64,000 nt of DNA from Acaudatibacter sp963835495 (GTDB lineage Bacteria > Pseudomonadota > Alphaproteobacteria > Caulobacterales > Caulobacteraceae): the NCBI GenBank assembly GCA_963835495.1, contig CAWIFQ010000003.1, positions 1,674,001 to 1,738,000 on the forward strand, written 5' to 3'. Within the stretch, counting starts at the first letter, position 1. Every line of letters starts with the position of its first letter. Positions 1-9,230 of this stretch are shown here, one piece after another. The notes beneath the pieces are model-generated. The model did no database searches, was not told the DNA's origin, and saw only the letters and a program-made list of their open reading frames with translations. The position numbers and the translations under genes are program-made.

Positions 1-269
1 ACCCGGCCGACGGGCGCAAGGCGCTCTGGCCCTCGACGGGCACGGTGCTCGAGGTGATGGGGATGCCGAACCCGCAGGGGCTGGAACTGGTGCAGGAGCT
101 GGTCGACTTCGCGATCCAGGATCGCTTCGTCCACCGCCACAAGTGGCGCGTCGGCGACATCCTGATGTGGGACAACCGCTGCACGCTGCACACCGGCACG
201 CTGTACGACGACACCAAGTACTTCCGCGAGATGCACCGGCTTTGGGTGCGCGGCGACAAGCCGTACTAG
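1..269 (+). CDS. TauD/TfdA-family Fe(II)/2-oxoglutarate dioxygenase, C-terminal part
   Basis: The 5' end lies outside the window, so only about the last 89 residues are present, readable from base 3. The family hydroxylates or cleaves small acids, sulfonates or aryloxy compounds using Fe(II) and 2-oxoglutarate. The visible part holds the distal iron-ligand His in WDNRCTLHTGT and the 2-oxoglutarate-binding Arg in MHRLWVRG, both diagnostic of the TauD fold. The SDR gene follows after 6 bp, so the two are probably co-transcribed. The substrate cannot be inferred. The same WDNRC motif occurs in the TauD gene near 19 kb. Confidence 0.85.
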   Translation, partial: PADGRKALWPSTGTVLEVMGMPNPQGLELVQELVDFAIQDRFVHRHKWRVGDILMWDNRCTLHTGTLYDDTKYFREMHRLWVRGDKPY

Positions 270-275
270 GCGCCG

Positions 276-1103
276 ATGAACTGGTTGATCACTGGAGTTT
301 CCGGCGGGCTCGGCCGCGCGCTCGCCCAGGCGGCGCTGGCGCGCGGCGACCGGGTCGCGGGAACGGTCCGCAAGGGCGCCGATCTGGCCGCCTTCGAGGC
401 GCTCTCCCCGGGTCGGGCCCACGGCTTCCTCGCCGACATGCTGGACGAAGCCAGCATCCACGCGGCGGTCGAGGGCGCGGAGGCGAAGCTGGGCGGGATC
501 GACGTGCTGGTCGGCAACGCTGGCTATGGCCTGATCGGCGCGGTGGAGGAATCGAGCCTGGCGGAGATCCGCGCGCAGTTCGAGGTCAATGTGTTCGGCC
601 CGATCGCGACGATCCAGGCGGTGCTGCCCTATTTCCGCAAGCGCCGCGCGGGGCACATCATCACCATCACCTCGGTCAGCGGCGTCGCCGCGTGGGCCGG
701 CACCGGGGTCTACTGCGGCAGCAAGCACGCGCTCGAGGGCGTCACCCAGACCCTGGCGCAGGAAGTCGCCGAACTGGGGATCAAGGTGACCAACGTCGAG
801 CCGGGCGGCATGCGCACCGACTACGCCGGCCGCTCGCTGATCGTCAGTGAGCGGAAGATCGCCGACTACGACGGCGCCGCCCGCAACGCCGAGCGGATCC
901 TTGGCGACCACGCCGGCCACGAGCCGGGCGACCCGGCCAAGGTGGCCGCCGCCATCCTCGCCATCGCCGGCGCCGCCGAGCCGCCGCTGCAGCTGCTGCT
1001 CGGCGCGGACGCGATGCTCTACGCCACGCGCCAGCTGGCGGCGTTCCAGACCGAGATCGGGCAGTGGGCGCAGCTCACCCTGTCGACCGGCTTCGACGAC
1101 TGA
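276..1103 (+). CDS. SDR-family oxidoreductase
   Basis: A 275-residue classical short-chain dehydrogenase/reductase that interconverts an alcohol and a ketone with NAD(P). The dinucleotide-binding motif TGVSGGLG is at residues 6-13 and the NAG motif at 81-83. The catalytic Ser is near 133-135, with Tyr146 and Lys150 in YCGSK. It begins 6 bp after the upstream dioxygenase stop and probably shares its transcript. Its 3' end overlaps the convergent isochorismatase-family gene by 29 bp. The C-terminal region is longer than in minimal 250-residue SDRs. The substrate is unknown. Confidence 0.9.
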   Translation: MNWLITGVSGGLGRALAQAALARGDRVAGTVRKGADLAAFEALSPGRAHGFLADMLDEASIHAAVEGAEAKLGGIDVLVGNAGYGLIGAVEESSLAEIRAQFEVNVFGPIATIQAVLPYFRKRRAGHIITITSVSGVAAWAGTGVYCGSKHALEGVTQTLAQEVAELGIKVTNVEPGGMRTDYAGRSLIVSERKIADYDGAARNAERILGDHAGHEPGDPAKVAAAILAIAGAAEPPLQLLLGADAMLYATRQLAAFQTEIGQWAQLTLSTGFDD

Positions 1104-1767
1104 GCGCGGCGACCATCCGCAGCACCTCGCGCGTGCGGCGGACATCGGCGAAGTTGAGGCGCAGGTTCAGTAGGGCCGCGTTGTGCTCGGCGTCGGTCAC
1201 CGCGGCGGTGGCGTCGGCGACGACGATCACCTTGTAGCCGGCCATGTTCGCCTCGCGCGCCGTGCTCTCCACGCAGACGTTGGTCAGCGTGCCGGTGACG
1301 ACCAGCATCTCGACGCCAAGGCGCTCAAGCGACCTCGCCAGCTCGCCGCCGGGGCAGCTGAACGCGCCGTAACGGTGCTTGTCGATGACCAGGTCCGCCG
1401 GAGAAGTCTCTACGGCGGGATGGAGCGCGTGCCCTCGCGTCCCGGCCTGCAGCGCGGCGACGGCCTCGGCGACGCCGGGCTTGCCGGCGTCGTACTGCCA
1501 GTCCGCCGGCGCCAACGGCGGCGCGAAGGTGTGCGTCTGCCGGGTCCAGATCACCGGCGCCCCTGCCCCGCGCATCGCCTGGGAAAGCGCGTTGACGTGC
1601 GGCGCGATCGCCCTGGCGTGCGCGTTGCCGAACACCTGGTCCTCGGCGAGGAACACGTTCTGCATGTCGATATTGACGAGGGCGGTGCGCCCGGGCGTCA
1701 GCGCCGGAAAGTCGTTCAGCGCCGCGCCGCGCGTCCTGGCCCAGCCCGGCAGCCGGGTTCGATGCAC
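1075..1767 (-). CDS. Isochorismatase-family cysteine hydrolase
   Basis: A roughly 230-residue cysteine hydrolase of the isochorismatase/nicotinamidase fold, which hydrolyses amides or vinyl ethers. The triad is visible as Asp in VNIDMQN, Lys in VIDKHRYGAF and Cys in LTNVCVEST. I chose the GTG five bases after the extradiol dioxygenase stop, because no ATG precedes the conserved core; an internal CTG is a weaker alternative. It is the last gene of the operon that runs from the TonB receptor. Neighbouring oxygenase and allophanate hydrolase genes suggest it removes an amide or carbamate side group, but that is inference. Confidence 0.85.
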   Translation of the reverse strand: MHRTRLPGWARTRGAALNDFPALTPGRTALVNIDMQNVFLAEDQVFGNAHARAIAPHVNALSQAMRGAGAPVIWTRQTHTFAPPLAPADWQYDAGKPGVAEAVAALQAGTRGHALHPAVETSPADLVIDKHRYGAFSCPGGELARSLERLGVEMLVVTGTLTNVCVESTAREANMAGYKVIVVADATAAVTDAEHNAALLNLRLNFADVRRTREVLRMVAALSRRSRSTG

Positions 1768-1772
1768 TGCGG

Positions 1773-2585
1773 TCAGGCCGCCGCGCGGTCGGCGACGGCG
1801 TCGTCGAACACCAGGCTGGTCATGCCGAGCGAGCCGTGCTCGATCCGGTCGTTGACGAGCCGCACCCGGTCGCTCGGCCGGCGCGCGCCGAGCACATAGA
1901 GCAGCGGCCAGAAGTGCTCCGGCGTCGGCGCGGCCCGGTTGGCGTCGTCGCCCAGGCGTGCGAAGTCGATCACCCGCTGCGGCTCGTCCCGCAGGATCGC
2001 CTCGCGCATCTCGCCCAGGAACCGCGCGGACCAGTCGAACGGCGCGCAGTCGCGGTCGCTCCAGTTCATCGCCGGCAGATTGTGCACGATGTTGCCGGTG
2101 CCCATGATCAGCACGCCTTCGTCGCGCAGCGGCGAGAGCCGGCGGCCGATGTCGAAGCGTTGCGCCGGCGTCAGCGTGACGTCGAGGCTGAGCTGCACCA
2201 CGGGTATGTCGGCGCGCGGGAAGGCCTTGACCAGCACCGACCAGGTGCCGTGATCGAGGCCCCACTCGGTCTGATCCAGCCACACCTGGGTCGGCTGCAG
2301 CAGGTCGGCCACGCGCTGGGCCAGCGCCGGATCGCCCGGCGCCGGATATTCCATGTCGAACAGCGCCTTTGGGAACGACGCGCCGAAATCGTGGATCGTG
2401 CGGGGCCGCGCCATGGCCGTCACCGCGGTGACGCGCGTCTCCCAGTGCGCGGAAATGCTGAGGATCGCCCTGGGCGTCGGGATGCCGGCGGCGATCTCGG
2501 TCCAGGCCTGGCTGGTCGCGTTCGTCTCCAGCGCGATCATCGGGCTGCCGTGCCCGAAGAACACCAGCGGCATCGTCTGGCTCAT
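1773..2585 (-). CDS. ygiD: DODA-type extradiol dioxygenase (LigB superfamily)
   Basis: A 270-residue class III extradiol ring-cleaving dioxygenase resembling 4,5-DOPA dioxygenase (YgiD type), which opens catechol-like rings with a non-haem metal. Conserved His residues are visible in FFGHGSPM, SISAHWET, GLDHGTW and GNIVHNL, matching the metal ligands and acid-base residues of the family. The ATG overlaps the TGA of the Rieske gene (ATGA), which points to translational coupling. With the Rieske oxygenase upstream, the likely order is ring hydroxylation followed by extradiol cleavage. The natural substrate need not be DOPA. Confidence 0.88.
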   Translation of the reverse strand: MSQTMPLVFFGHGSPMIALETNATSQAWTEIAAGIPTPRAILSISAHWETRVTAVTAMARPRTIHDFGASFPKALFDMEYPAPGDPALAQRVADLLQPTQVWLDQTEWGLDHGTWSVLVKAFPRADIPVVQLSLDVTLTPAQRFDIGRRLSPLRDEGVLIMGTGNIVHNLPAMNWSDRDCAPFDWSARFLGEMREAILRDEPQRVIDFARLGDDANRAAPTPEHFWPLLYVLGARRPSDRVRLVNDRIEHGSLGMTSLVFDDAVADRAAA

Positions 2586-3809
2586 CCGATCACGCCTTCC
2601 ACCGCCTTCACCAGCGCGCCTGCCTTCCGCGCCGCCCAAGCCGCTCTATAGCGCGGGACAAGCCAGTGGTTGAACTGGCCCTGGGCGCCTTCCTGCCAGG
2701 AGTAGCGTCCGCGCCGGGCGAAGCGCGACCGCAGGCCCTGCTGCACCAGCGCATCGACGTGCATGTCCTGGGCGATGATCTTGCCCGCGCTGGTCATGAT
2801 CATCTCCAGCCGGTGCGGGAAGGCCGGATCGTCCATCGCGCCGGGCGCGACCAGGATGCCGGTGTCCTGCTCCATCGTCTCCGGCCCGGTGGCGCGCAGG
2901 ATCAGATAGATCACCAGGTCGCTGGTCAGCACCAGCGACAGCGTCGGCGGCACGTTGGCGAAGGTCATCCGGCCGCGGTCGACCTCCGACAGCTTCGGGA
3001 ACACCGGCAGCACCGCCCGCTGGGTCGGATTGAAGCTGGCGTCGGGATGCAGCGTGCCGTTGAAACGCAGGAAGCCGGCGTCGGTGGGATCGGACTCGGG
3101 GAAGGTCGCCAGCTCGCTCGGCACGAAGTCGTGCAGCGGCCCCTGGTGCAGTTTCGAGGCGTGGTAGCCGTCGTTGTTGTTCTCGAACATCACCTTCCAG
3201 TTCCAGCCGAACTGGCCGGTCATGGTCTGGGCGCTCTCGGCGTTGCCGAGGTCGTAGCAGGCGATCGCCTCGGCGACACGGGCCAGCCGCGGCGCCAGCG
3301 GCTTGGCGTCGGGGTCGAAGTTGATGAACAGGAAGCCCAGCCAGGTCTCGACCTTGAACTCGGGCAGGCGCACCGCCTTCTTGTCGAAGCCGCAGGTGCG
3401 CTCCATCGCCGGCGCGTTCACCAGCCGCCCATCCAGGCCGTAGACCCAGTGGTGATAGGGGCAGACGAAGCCGCGCGCGTTGCCCTTGCCCTCCGCCACC
3501 AGCATCGCGCGGTGCTGGCAGACCGACGACATCGCCCGGATCACGCCGTCCCGGGCATGCGCCACGACGATCGGCTCGCCGACGATCTGGGTGGTGAAAT
3601 AGTCGCCCGGGCGCCTTCACCCAGTCGGCGCGGCCGACGCAGAGCCATTCGTGATTGAACAGCGCTTCCTTCTCGAACTCGTAGAAGCTCGCATCGGTAT
3701 AGCAGGCCGGCGGCAGGGTTTCGGCGACATCGAGCCCGCCCAGCGACGTCTCGAAACTGTCGAAAAAGCCGTCGGTCAGTAGCTCTGGACGCACAGCGGT
3801 CTTCCTCAA
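2582..3809 (-). pseudogene. Rieske ring-hydroxylating oxygenase alpha subunit, one frameshift
   Basis: The two halves together give about 408 residues of an aromatic-ring-hydroxylating oxygenase large subunit. The Rieske cluster is CxH then CPYHHW around residues 90-115. The mononuclear iron site is NNDGYHASKLH (Asp, two His), preceded by NWKVMFEN. The N-terminal half, starting MRKTAVRPEL, is in another frame from the rest. The reading frame changes at the CCCGGG run at 3606-3611, consistent with one extra base. Nothing else is damaged, so a consensus error is as likely as a real mutation. A ferredoxin and reductase are not encoded nearby, so electron-transfer partners must lie elsewhere. Confidence 0.85.
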
Positions 3810-3912
3810 ATCCTGGATGAAACTGACCGGGAGAGTAGGGTCAGCTTAGCGCCCGCGCCTCCCGAGCGTCTTGCTCTATCGCGCCCCAAAGGTTGCAAGG
3901 CTGGCTGGCCGA

Positions 3913-5709
3913 CTATCCGGCCGGCGCGAGGCTGGCGATATAGGCCCGCCAGCCGCCCAGGGCGGTGATATCCGAGGCGCCGTCGAGCGCGCGGGGTTCG
4001 GCGACGAAGCCCTTCACCTCGGCGCCATCCTCCAACGTCACCGTGCCGATCGCCAGCGGCGGCGGCACATCGACGACGAAGCTGCCGAAGGCCTCCAGCC
4101 CCAGCTCGTAGACCTCGACCTCGATCGCCGCGCCGCCTTCGCCGACATGAACCAGCGCGGGTTTCGGCGGCGTCGATCCGGCCATGGCGTAGAGCCGGTA
4201 GGCCGGCGCGGTCTTGCAGCGGCGCACGAGGCGCGCATCGCGGGAGGTCAGCTGCCAGTGCAGCGGCATGGCGGCCAGGTGCGCGCCGACCACGGCGAGC
4301 TGCACGCCTGGCTTGACGCCGGCGGTGTCGATCGGCGGCGGTTGCGGCATCGGGGCGATCTCCTCATAGCGGCGCGCCAGCTCCAGCAGGGCGCGGTCGG
4401 CCCAGGCCGGCCCGATCAGGCTGACGCCGAACGCGGTGGCGTTGTCGCGGAAGCCCGCCGGAAGCGCCACGGCGCTCATGTCCAGCAGGTTCACGAAGTT
4501 CGTATAGAGCCCGAGATTGGCATTGAGCGCGAAAGGCTCCGCGATGACCTCCCGCAGGCGATAGGTCGTGGCGGTCGTCGGCAGAACGAGCACGTCCGCC
4601 TGCGCCCAGATCGCCTCGGCGGCGCGCTGGTGCGCGCGCAGCTCGTACTCGGCCCTGAACGCGTCCATCGCCGAGATGGCGAAGCCGCCTTGCAGGATCG
4701 CCCGCACGGTCGGCTCGATCGCGCCGGGCCTGGTGCGCAGCAGATGCTCGGCGACCAGCGTCCGCTCGGCCACCCATGGCCCCTGGTAGAGCAGCGCGGC
4801 GGCGGCCAGCAATGGTCCGATGTCCACCTCGACCGGCTCGGCCCCGGCAGCGACCAGGCGCTGGGCGGCGCGCTCGAACAGCCGCGCGGACTGCGCGTCC
4901 GAGAACCAGTTGAGCTGGTCGGGGCGCGGGAGACCAAGCCGGAACCGGGTCGTGGGTATCGCCGCGCCGGATGCCGGTGCGCGCCGCGAGAACGGGTCGT
5001 CGGGATCGAACCCCGTCAGCACCCCGTCGAGCACAGCCGCTTCGGCGGCGGTCGAGGCGAACACGCTCACGCAGTCCTGGGTGCGGCAGGCGGGCACGAC
5101 GCCGCGCGTGCTCCACCGTCCCTTCGTCGGCTTGAAGCCGGCCAGATGGTTGAACGCCGCCGGCACGCGTCCGGACCCGGCGGTGTCGGTGCCGAGCGCG
5201 AAGGCGACCAGCCCGGCCGCCACCGCCACCGCCGAGCCGGAGCTCGAACCGCCGCTGACGTAGTCGCGGTTATAGACCGCGCCCAGCGCGCCATACGGGC
5301 TGCGGGCGCCGACGAGGCCGGTGGCGAACTGGTCGAGATTGGTCTTGCCGATCAACACCGCGCCGGCCTCGATCAGGCGCCGCACGACCGGCGCGGTCTC
5401 GGCTGGCCCGTAGGCGAACGCCGGGCAGCCCGCGGTGGTCGGCAGGCCGGCGACGTCGATATTGTCCTTCACCGCGAAGGGGACGCCGGCGAGCGGCAGG
5501 ACGGCGCCGGCCGCGACGCGACGGTCCACCGCCGCGGCGTCGGCGAGTACCTCGGCGTCCGGCCGGCGGACGATCCAGACGGCCGGCTGCACCGCCTCGT
5601 AGGCCGCGACGCGCGCCAGCACTTCGCTGGCGACGTCGGCCGCGCGCCGCCGGCCCGCGCCGACCTCGGCGGCGATCGCGATCGCGGACTGGCGCTCGAA
5701 CGACGTCAT
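3913..5709 (-). CDS. atzF: Allophanate hydrolase (amidase-signature family)
   Basis: A 598-residue protein close to the usual length of AtzF-type allophanate hydrolase, which converts allophanate to CO2 and ammonia. Residues 1 to about 430 form an amidase-signature domain. Its catalytic Lys is near 81 (FAVKDNID), the cis-Ser lies in GGSSSGSA near 153-159 and the nucleophile Ser is in DTAGSGR near 179. The last 130 or so residues match the separate C-terminal domain that distinguishes AtzF from ordinary amidases. It lies 43 bp after the TonB receptor gene. No urea carboxylase or cyanurate-pathway gene is in the window, so the real substrate may be another N-carboxy-urea or carbamate. Confidence 0.85.
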   Translation of the reverse strand: MTSFERQSAIAIAAEVGAGRRRAADVASEVLARVAAYEAVQPAVWIVRRPDAEVLADAAAVDRRVAAGAVLPLAGVPFAVKDNIDVAGLPTTAGCPAFAYGPAETAPVVRRLIEAGAVLIGKTNLDQFATGLVGARSPYGALGAVYNRDYVSGGSSSGSAVAVAAGLVAFALGTDTAGSGRVPAAFNHLAGFKPTKGRWSTRGVVPACRTQDCVSVFASTAAEAAVLDGVLTGFDPDDPFSRRAPASGAAIPTTRFRLGLPRPDQLNWFSDAQSARLFERAAQRLVAAGAEPVEVDIGPLLAAAALLYQGPWVAERTLVAEHLLRTRPGAIEPTVRAILQGGFAISAMDAFRAEYELRAHQRAAEAIWAQADVLVLPTTATTYRLREVIAEPFALNANLGLYTNFVNLLDMSAVALPAGFRDNATAFGVSLIGPAWADRALLELARRYEEIAPMPQPPPIDTAGVKPGVQLAVVGAHLAAMPLHWQLTSRDARLVRRCKTAPAYRLYAMAGSTPPKPALVHVGEGGAAIEVEVYELGLEAFGSFVVDVPPPLAIGTVTLEDGAEVKGFVAEPRALDGASDITALGGWRAYIASLAPAG

Positions 5710-5752
5710 CCCCAGCCCAGCAGGTAAGCGGGGCGGCGGCGCCCCAAGGGTC

Positions 5753-8188
5753 CTAGTACTTGTAGGCGATGGTGCCGATGATCTGCAGCGGCGGGATGTA
5801 CTGGTTGCTGGTGGTGAAGGTGCCGAACGGGTCAGTGTAGCGCGAGGTGATGCCCGCGACGTCGAACACGTTGGTGCCGGTCAGGGACACGCGCCAATGC
5901 GAGTTGCCCTTCGGGACGAAGTCGACGTTGATGTTGGTGACCGTGTAGTCCGGCACCTTGTCCAGCCCCGGCTCGTTGAAGATCCGCGCCCACTCGCTGC
6001 CGCGGTAGACGACCTCGACCCTCGGCGTCAGCGTGCCGATCTCGGTGTCGAAGCGGTAGGAAGCCGAGAACGAGCCGGAGACCTCTGGCATATCCGGCGG
6101 CTGCTTGCCGTTGAGGTCGCTCGATGCGGCCAGAACGGCGTTCCAGCAGGTGAGGTTGCCGGGGGTCGGGGCGGTCGCCGACCCGAACGATGCGAAGAAC
6201 GCGCACGGTCCGGAGAATCCGCCGGTGAAGTTCGGCCCCTCGAGCGAGTTGGCGATGGTCGAGTCGAGCGTCCTGAAGTGACCGACCACCTGGCCGTGCT
6301 CGAGCGCGAGCGTGCCGTTGATGTTGAGCCGTCCGTCGGGCGAGACGTAGTTGCTCTCGAGCTCGACGCCGTAGTCGTCGACGCGCGGCACGTTGGCAAG
6401 CCCGGCCGCGAACGGGATCGGGTCGGTCTCGATATACTGGAAGTTCCGATGGATGTAGTAGAACGCGCTGGCGTTGAAGCGCAGCGTGTTGTCGAGGAAG
6501 AGGTTCTTCGAGCCGACCTCGAACGCATCGTTGGTCTCGGGCTGCGCAACCAGTGGCAGGATGAAGCCGGCCGAGCCGTTGACCGCGCCCGGCTTATAGC
6601 CGCGCGCGACGCTGGCGTAGACCATGTTGTTCGGCGACAGATCGTAGTCGCCCTCGACCCGCCAGGTCGGCTCATCGGTCGATATCTTGTTGTTGAGGAA
6701 ACTGTGGCCGAAGGCCGAGAAATTGTAGCTCGGATCCTGGTCGAAGTCGTGGTTGTAGCGGACGCCGCCGGTGACCCGGAACGCGTCGCTGACGTGATAG
6801 GTCGCCTGCCCGAACACGGCCGCCGACCAGTGCACCGCGCGCGAGTCGTTGCCGTACGACAGGTTCGACGGCTGGGTCGCGCCGGGCACCTGCAGGCCGG
6901 GCGGCGGGGCGAGCGGATTGGACGGCGCCGGCGGCGGCAGGCTAGCCCCCGTCGGCGGCGGCGCGCACCCGCCGAAGATCGCCGGATTGGTGCACTCGAA
7001 CTCCTCCACGAACTGGTGGCTCACCTGGTTCATGTAGAAGACGCCGGCCGTCCACTCGAGCCGTTGGCCGGCGGGCGACTGGACGTCGAATTCCTGAGTC
7101 CAGTTCTGCACCCAGGTGTCCCAGGCGGCGACGTCGTCGTACTGGCCGATGATCGAGAAGGCGCTACGCGAGGAGTCCTCGCGCTGCTGGTGCGCCAGGT
7201 ACTGGTAGCCGGTCACCGACTTGACGATGAAGCCAGGCTGGTCCCACTCGAGATTGAGGTGGACCAGGTCGTTCTGCAGCCGGAAGTGCGCCGGAAAATC
7301 CTGGAACACCGTGCGCGGGTCGGGATTCGTCTCGTTGATGTTCTTCTGGGCGTCGCCGTGCTGGTCGGCGTAGTAGCCCTGCACCGTGAGGATGGCGCTG
7401 AAGGCGTCGTTGGGCTTCCAGAGCAGGGCGGCCTTGCCGCTAACGTCGTGCTGGTCGTCAAGATCGAAGCCGGGGATCGCCGCATCCTGGGTGTAGCCGG
7501 TGTGGTCGAACTTCTGCCCGGAAAGGCGCAGCGCGAACTGGTCGCCGAGCGGAATATTCACTTCGGCCCGCTCGCGATAGAGGTCGTAGGTGCCGATGCT
7601 GAAGTCCGCCTGGCCGTCCCAGGTGTTGAGCTTCGGCTGCTTGGTGTTGATCAGGATCGCCCCGCCGATCGAGCTTTCGCCGTAGAGGGCGCCCTGGGGC
7701 CCGCGCAACACCTGGACGTTGTCGATGTCGAACAGCGTCTGGTCGAGCGAGATGGTGTTGGCGATGTAGACGCCGTCGACGAACTCCGAGACGCCCGGCA
7801 CCGTGGTCAGCGAATTCTCTGGCGTCTCCGAGCCGACGCCGCGGATGGTGACCAGATTCTCGAAGCCGGAGGCCTTGGTGATCTGCAGGCTGGGAATCGT
7901 GCTGTTGAGGCCCGCCAGGTTGGTGATGAACGACTGGTCGATCTGCCGCGCCGACACCGAGCTGATCGCGATCGGCGCCTTCTGGATATCCTGCACCCGG
8001 CGCTCGGCCGTGACCGTGATCTGCTGGACGGTCGAAGCCGCGTCGGCGTCGGCCGCGGTCTGGACCGCCTTGTCGGATGGCGCCGCCGCGGTGTCCGCGT
8101 ACGCCATCGGCGCGATGCAGGCGCTTGCCGCGACGAGGCAGCTGGAAAGGATCAGATTGCGTTTCAGACGCAGCGACAAGTTAGCCAT
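5753..8188 (-). CDS. TonB-dependent outer-membrane receptor
   Basis: An 811-residue outer-membrane receptor. Residues 1-31 are a signal peptide ending at MAYADTA. The TonB-box and plug region follows (QQITVTAERR near residue 55, then the plug motif LRGPQGALYGESSIGG). The long C-terminal beta-barrel ends in the aromatic residues IAYKY. Such receptors import scarce compounds too large for porins, using the TonB-ExbBD energy link. It is the first gene of a five-gene minus-strand operon of allophanate hydrolase, oxygenases and hydrolase, so it probably imports their substrate. The sequence resembles the catabolic receptors of sphingomonads and caulobacters rather than siderophore receptors; that is a judgement from context. 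Confidence 0.92.
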   Translation of the reverse strand: MANLSLRLKRNLILSSCLVAASACIAPMAYADTAAAPSDKAVQTAADADAASTVQQITVTAERRVQDIQKAPIAISSVSARQIDQSFITNLAGLNSTIPSLQITKASGFENLVTIRGVGSETPENSLTTVPGVSEFVDGVYIANTISLDQTLFDIDNVQVLRGPQGALYGESSIGGAILINTKQPKLNTWDGQADFSIGTYDLYRERAEVNIPLGDQFALRLSGQKFDHTGYTQDAAIPGFDLDDQHDVSGKAALLWKPNDAFSAILTVQGYYADQHGDAQKNINETNPDPRTVFQDFPAHFRLQNDLVHLNLEWDQPGFIVKSVTGYQYLAHQQREDSSRSAFSIIGQYDDVAAWDTWVQNWTQEFDVQSPAGQRLEWTAGVFYMNQVSHQFVEEFECTNPAIFGGCAPPPTGASLPPPAPSNPLAPPPGLQVPGATQPSNLSYGNDSRAVHWSAAVFGQATYHVSDAFRVTGGVRYNHDFDQDPSYNFSAFGHSFLNNKISTDEPTWRVEGDYDLSPNNMVYASVARGYKPGAVNGSAGFILPLVAQPETNDAFEVGSKNLFLDNTLRFNASAFYYIHRNFQYIETDPIPFAAGLANVPRVDDYGVELESNYVSPDGRLNINGTLALEHGQVVGHFRTLDSTIANSLEGPNFTGGFSGPCAFFASFGSATAPTPGNLTCWNAVLAASSDLNGKQPPDMPEVSGSFSASYRFDTEIGTLTPRVEVVYRGSEWARIFNEPGLDKVPDYTVTNINVDFVPKGNSHWRVSLTGTNVFDVAGITSRYTDPFGTFTTSNQYIPPLQIIGTIAYKY

Positions 8189-8573
8189 AGCCCCCTCTTA
8201 GTAACTCGAACTCGTTGGTTCTTGATACTGATCTTACGCTCAAGGCGAGGCGGCGCCTCGCGGCCCGACTCGTCCGTCCTAGTAGGGCAGCAAATCGCCA
8301 ATATGTTAATCTGATGTGGGCATATATGACAATATTATGAGCAAGTGTGACATCATTGCCGAGATGACGGAGACGCAGCAACGTCTGCATTCGTGCGCGC
8401 TGCAACTATAGATGCGCAACTTGGGTGATTTTATGCTGGACAGATTCAGCCATGCTCGCCGTTGCAATTAGGCGAGTGTCTCACATGGCTAACGAGACGG
8501 CTGCAAGCCGCCTCGTTGATTACTTTGTTACTGCGACGCCGCCCCCGAAGCGCGGCGCGTTGCTGGTGAAGGC
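8189..8573. other. Intergenic region with TonB-receptor promoter
   Basis: This 385-bp gap is clearly more AT-rich than its surroundings between about 8290 and 8360, which fits a promoter and leader for the minus-strand TonB receptor gene. Apart from the hairpin at 8491-8517 I see no gene, operator repeat or RNA structure. Confidence 0.5.
8491..8517 (-). terminator. Candidate terminator hairpin after the VOC gene
   Basis: An 11-bp stem with one mismatch (AACGAGACGGC against GCCGCCTCGTT) encloses the loop TGCAA, about 57 bp downstream of the VOC gene stop. Only a short T-rich tail follows on the minus strand, so termination is plausible but not certain. Confidence 0.45.
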
Positions 8574-9068
8574 CTAGGCGGACGCTTCCGCCCGTCCCCA
8601 GACCTCACGAGCCTTTTCGTAGACGCCCTGGTCGAAAGAGAACTCGATGGTATTGCCGTCCGGATCCTTGACGAAGCAGACGTAGCCGATCTGCTTGGGC
8701 AGCTGGATCGGTCCGAGCCCCAGGCAGCCTTCAGCCTTGGCGCGCCCGGCGACCTCGTCGACCGCTTCCTTGGTCGGCAGCTCGATGCCGATATGCGCGA
8801 ACGGGCCGAGCGGCAGGTGCGCCGCGGGCGCGAACGGATCGTGGCCCTCGTAGAATTGGCCGAGCACCAGCACGAACGGCGAGTCGGCCTGGGTCGCATC
8901 GCCGAGCCAGGCGTTCTTGCCGTCCTTGTCCTCGCCGCGCTGCAGCAAGGTCAGGTGGGTGAAGCGCTCGTACCAGGCGATCGACGCGTCGATGTCTTTC
9001 ACGCAGAGGGCGATGTGGGTCCAGACGGACCGCCGCGGGCCGACCGAGTGAGTTCCCTGTGTCGCCAT
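8574..9068 (-). CDS. VOC-family (glyoxalase/dioxygenase fold) protein
   Basis: A 164-residue vicinal-oxygen-chelate protein. Paired beta-alpha-beta-beta-beta modules are seen from VWTHIALCVKDIDASIAWY to FVKDPDGNTIEFSF. A His early in module 1 (THIAL), a second in GPFAHIGIEL and a Glu in NTIEF fit the metal ligands of the superfamily. Members include ring-cleaving dioxygenases, glyoxalases and epimerases, so the reaction is open. The ATG at 9066-9068 has GAGGGAGAGA just upstream; a longer in-frame start lacks one. It follows the flavin reductase after 162 bp and is probably the last gene of the hydantoinase operon. Confidence 0.85.
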   Translation of the reverse strand: MATQGTHSVGPRRSVWTHIALCVKDIDASIAWYERFTHLTLLQRGEDKDGKNAWLGDATQADSPFVLVLGQFYEGHDPFAPAAHLPLGPFAHIGIELPTKEAVDEVAGRAKAEGCLGLGPIQLPKQIGYVCFVKDPDGNTIEFSFDQGVYEKAREVWGRAEASA

Positions 9069-9230
9069 GTTCTCTCCCTCGCGGACTTGGCCAAGCCCAG
9101 GGCCGTTGCAGCGACCGAATGCCGGCAAACGCTAACACGGAGGCCGAAGCCCGACTTGCCCGTAGGCGCACGATCGTTTTGCTCTGGCGGCACCGCCAAT
9201 TCGGCGCCGGCGCCGCAACGCCCCGCGCGG

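Noticed and set aside
143..850. His-rich plus-strand open frame over the SDR gene
   Set aside because: It is a shadow of the SDR in another frame. The His run comes from GC-rich codon shift, not a metal-binding tract.
1768..2283. N-terminal extension of the isochorismatase-family protein into the extradiol dioxygenase gene
   Set aside because: The extension is a shadow of the dioxygenase gene in another frame, with no homology to either family. The GTG at 1767 fits the conserved core.
8290..8345. AT-rich stretch as an eighth TetR-type operator
   Set aside because: It contains TATG and CAAT strings but no paired CRTAACR half-sites, and lies outside the module.
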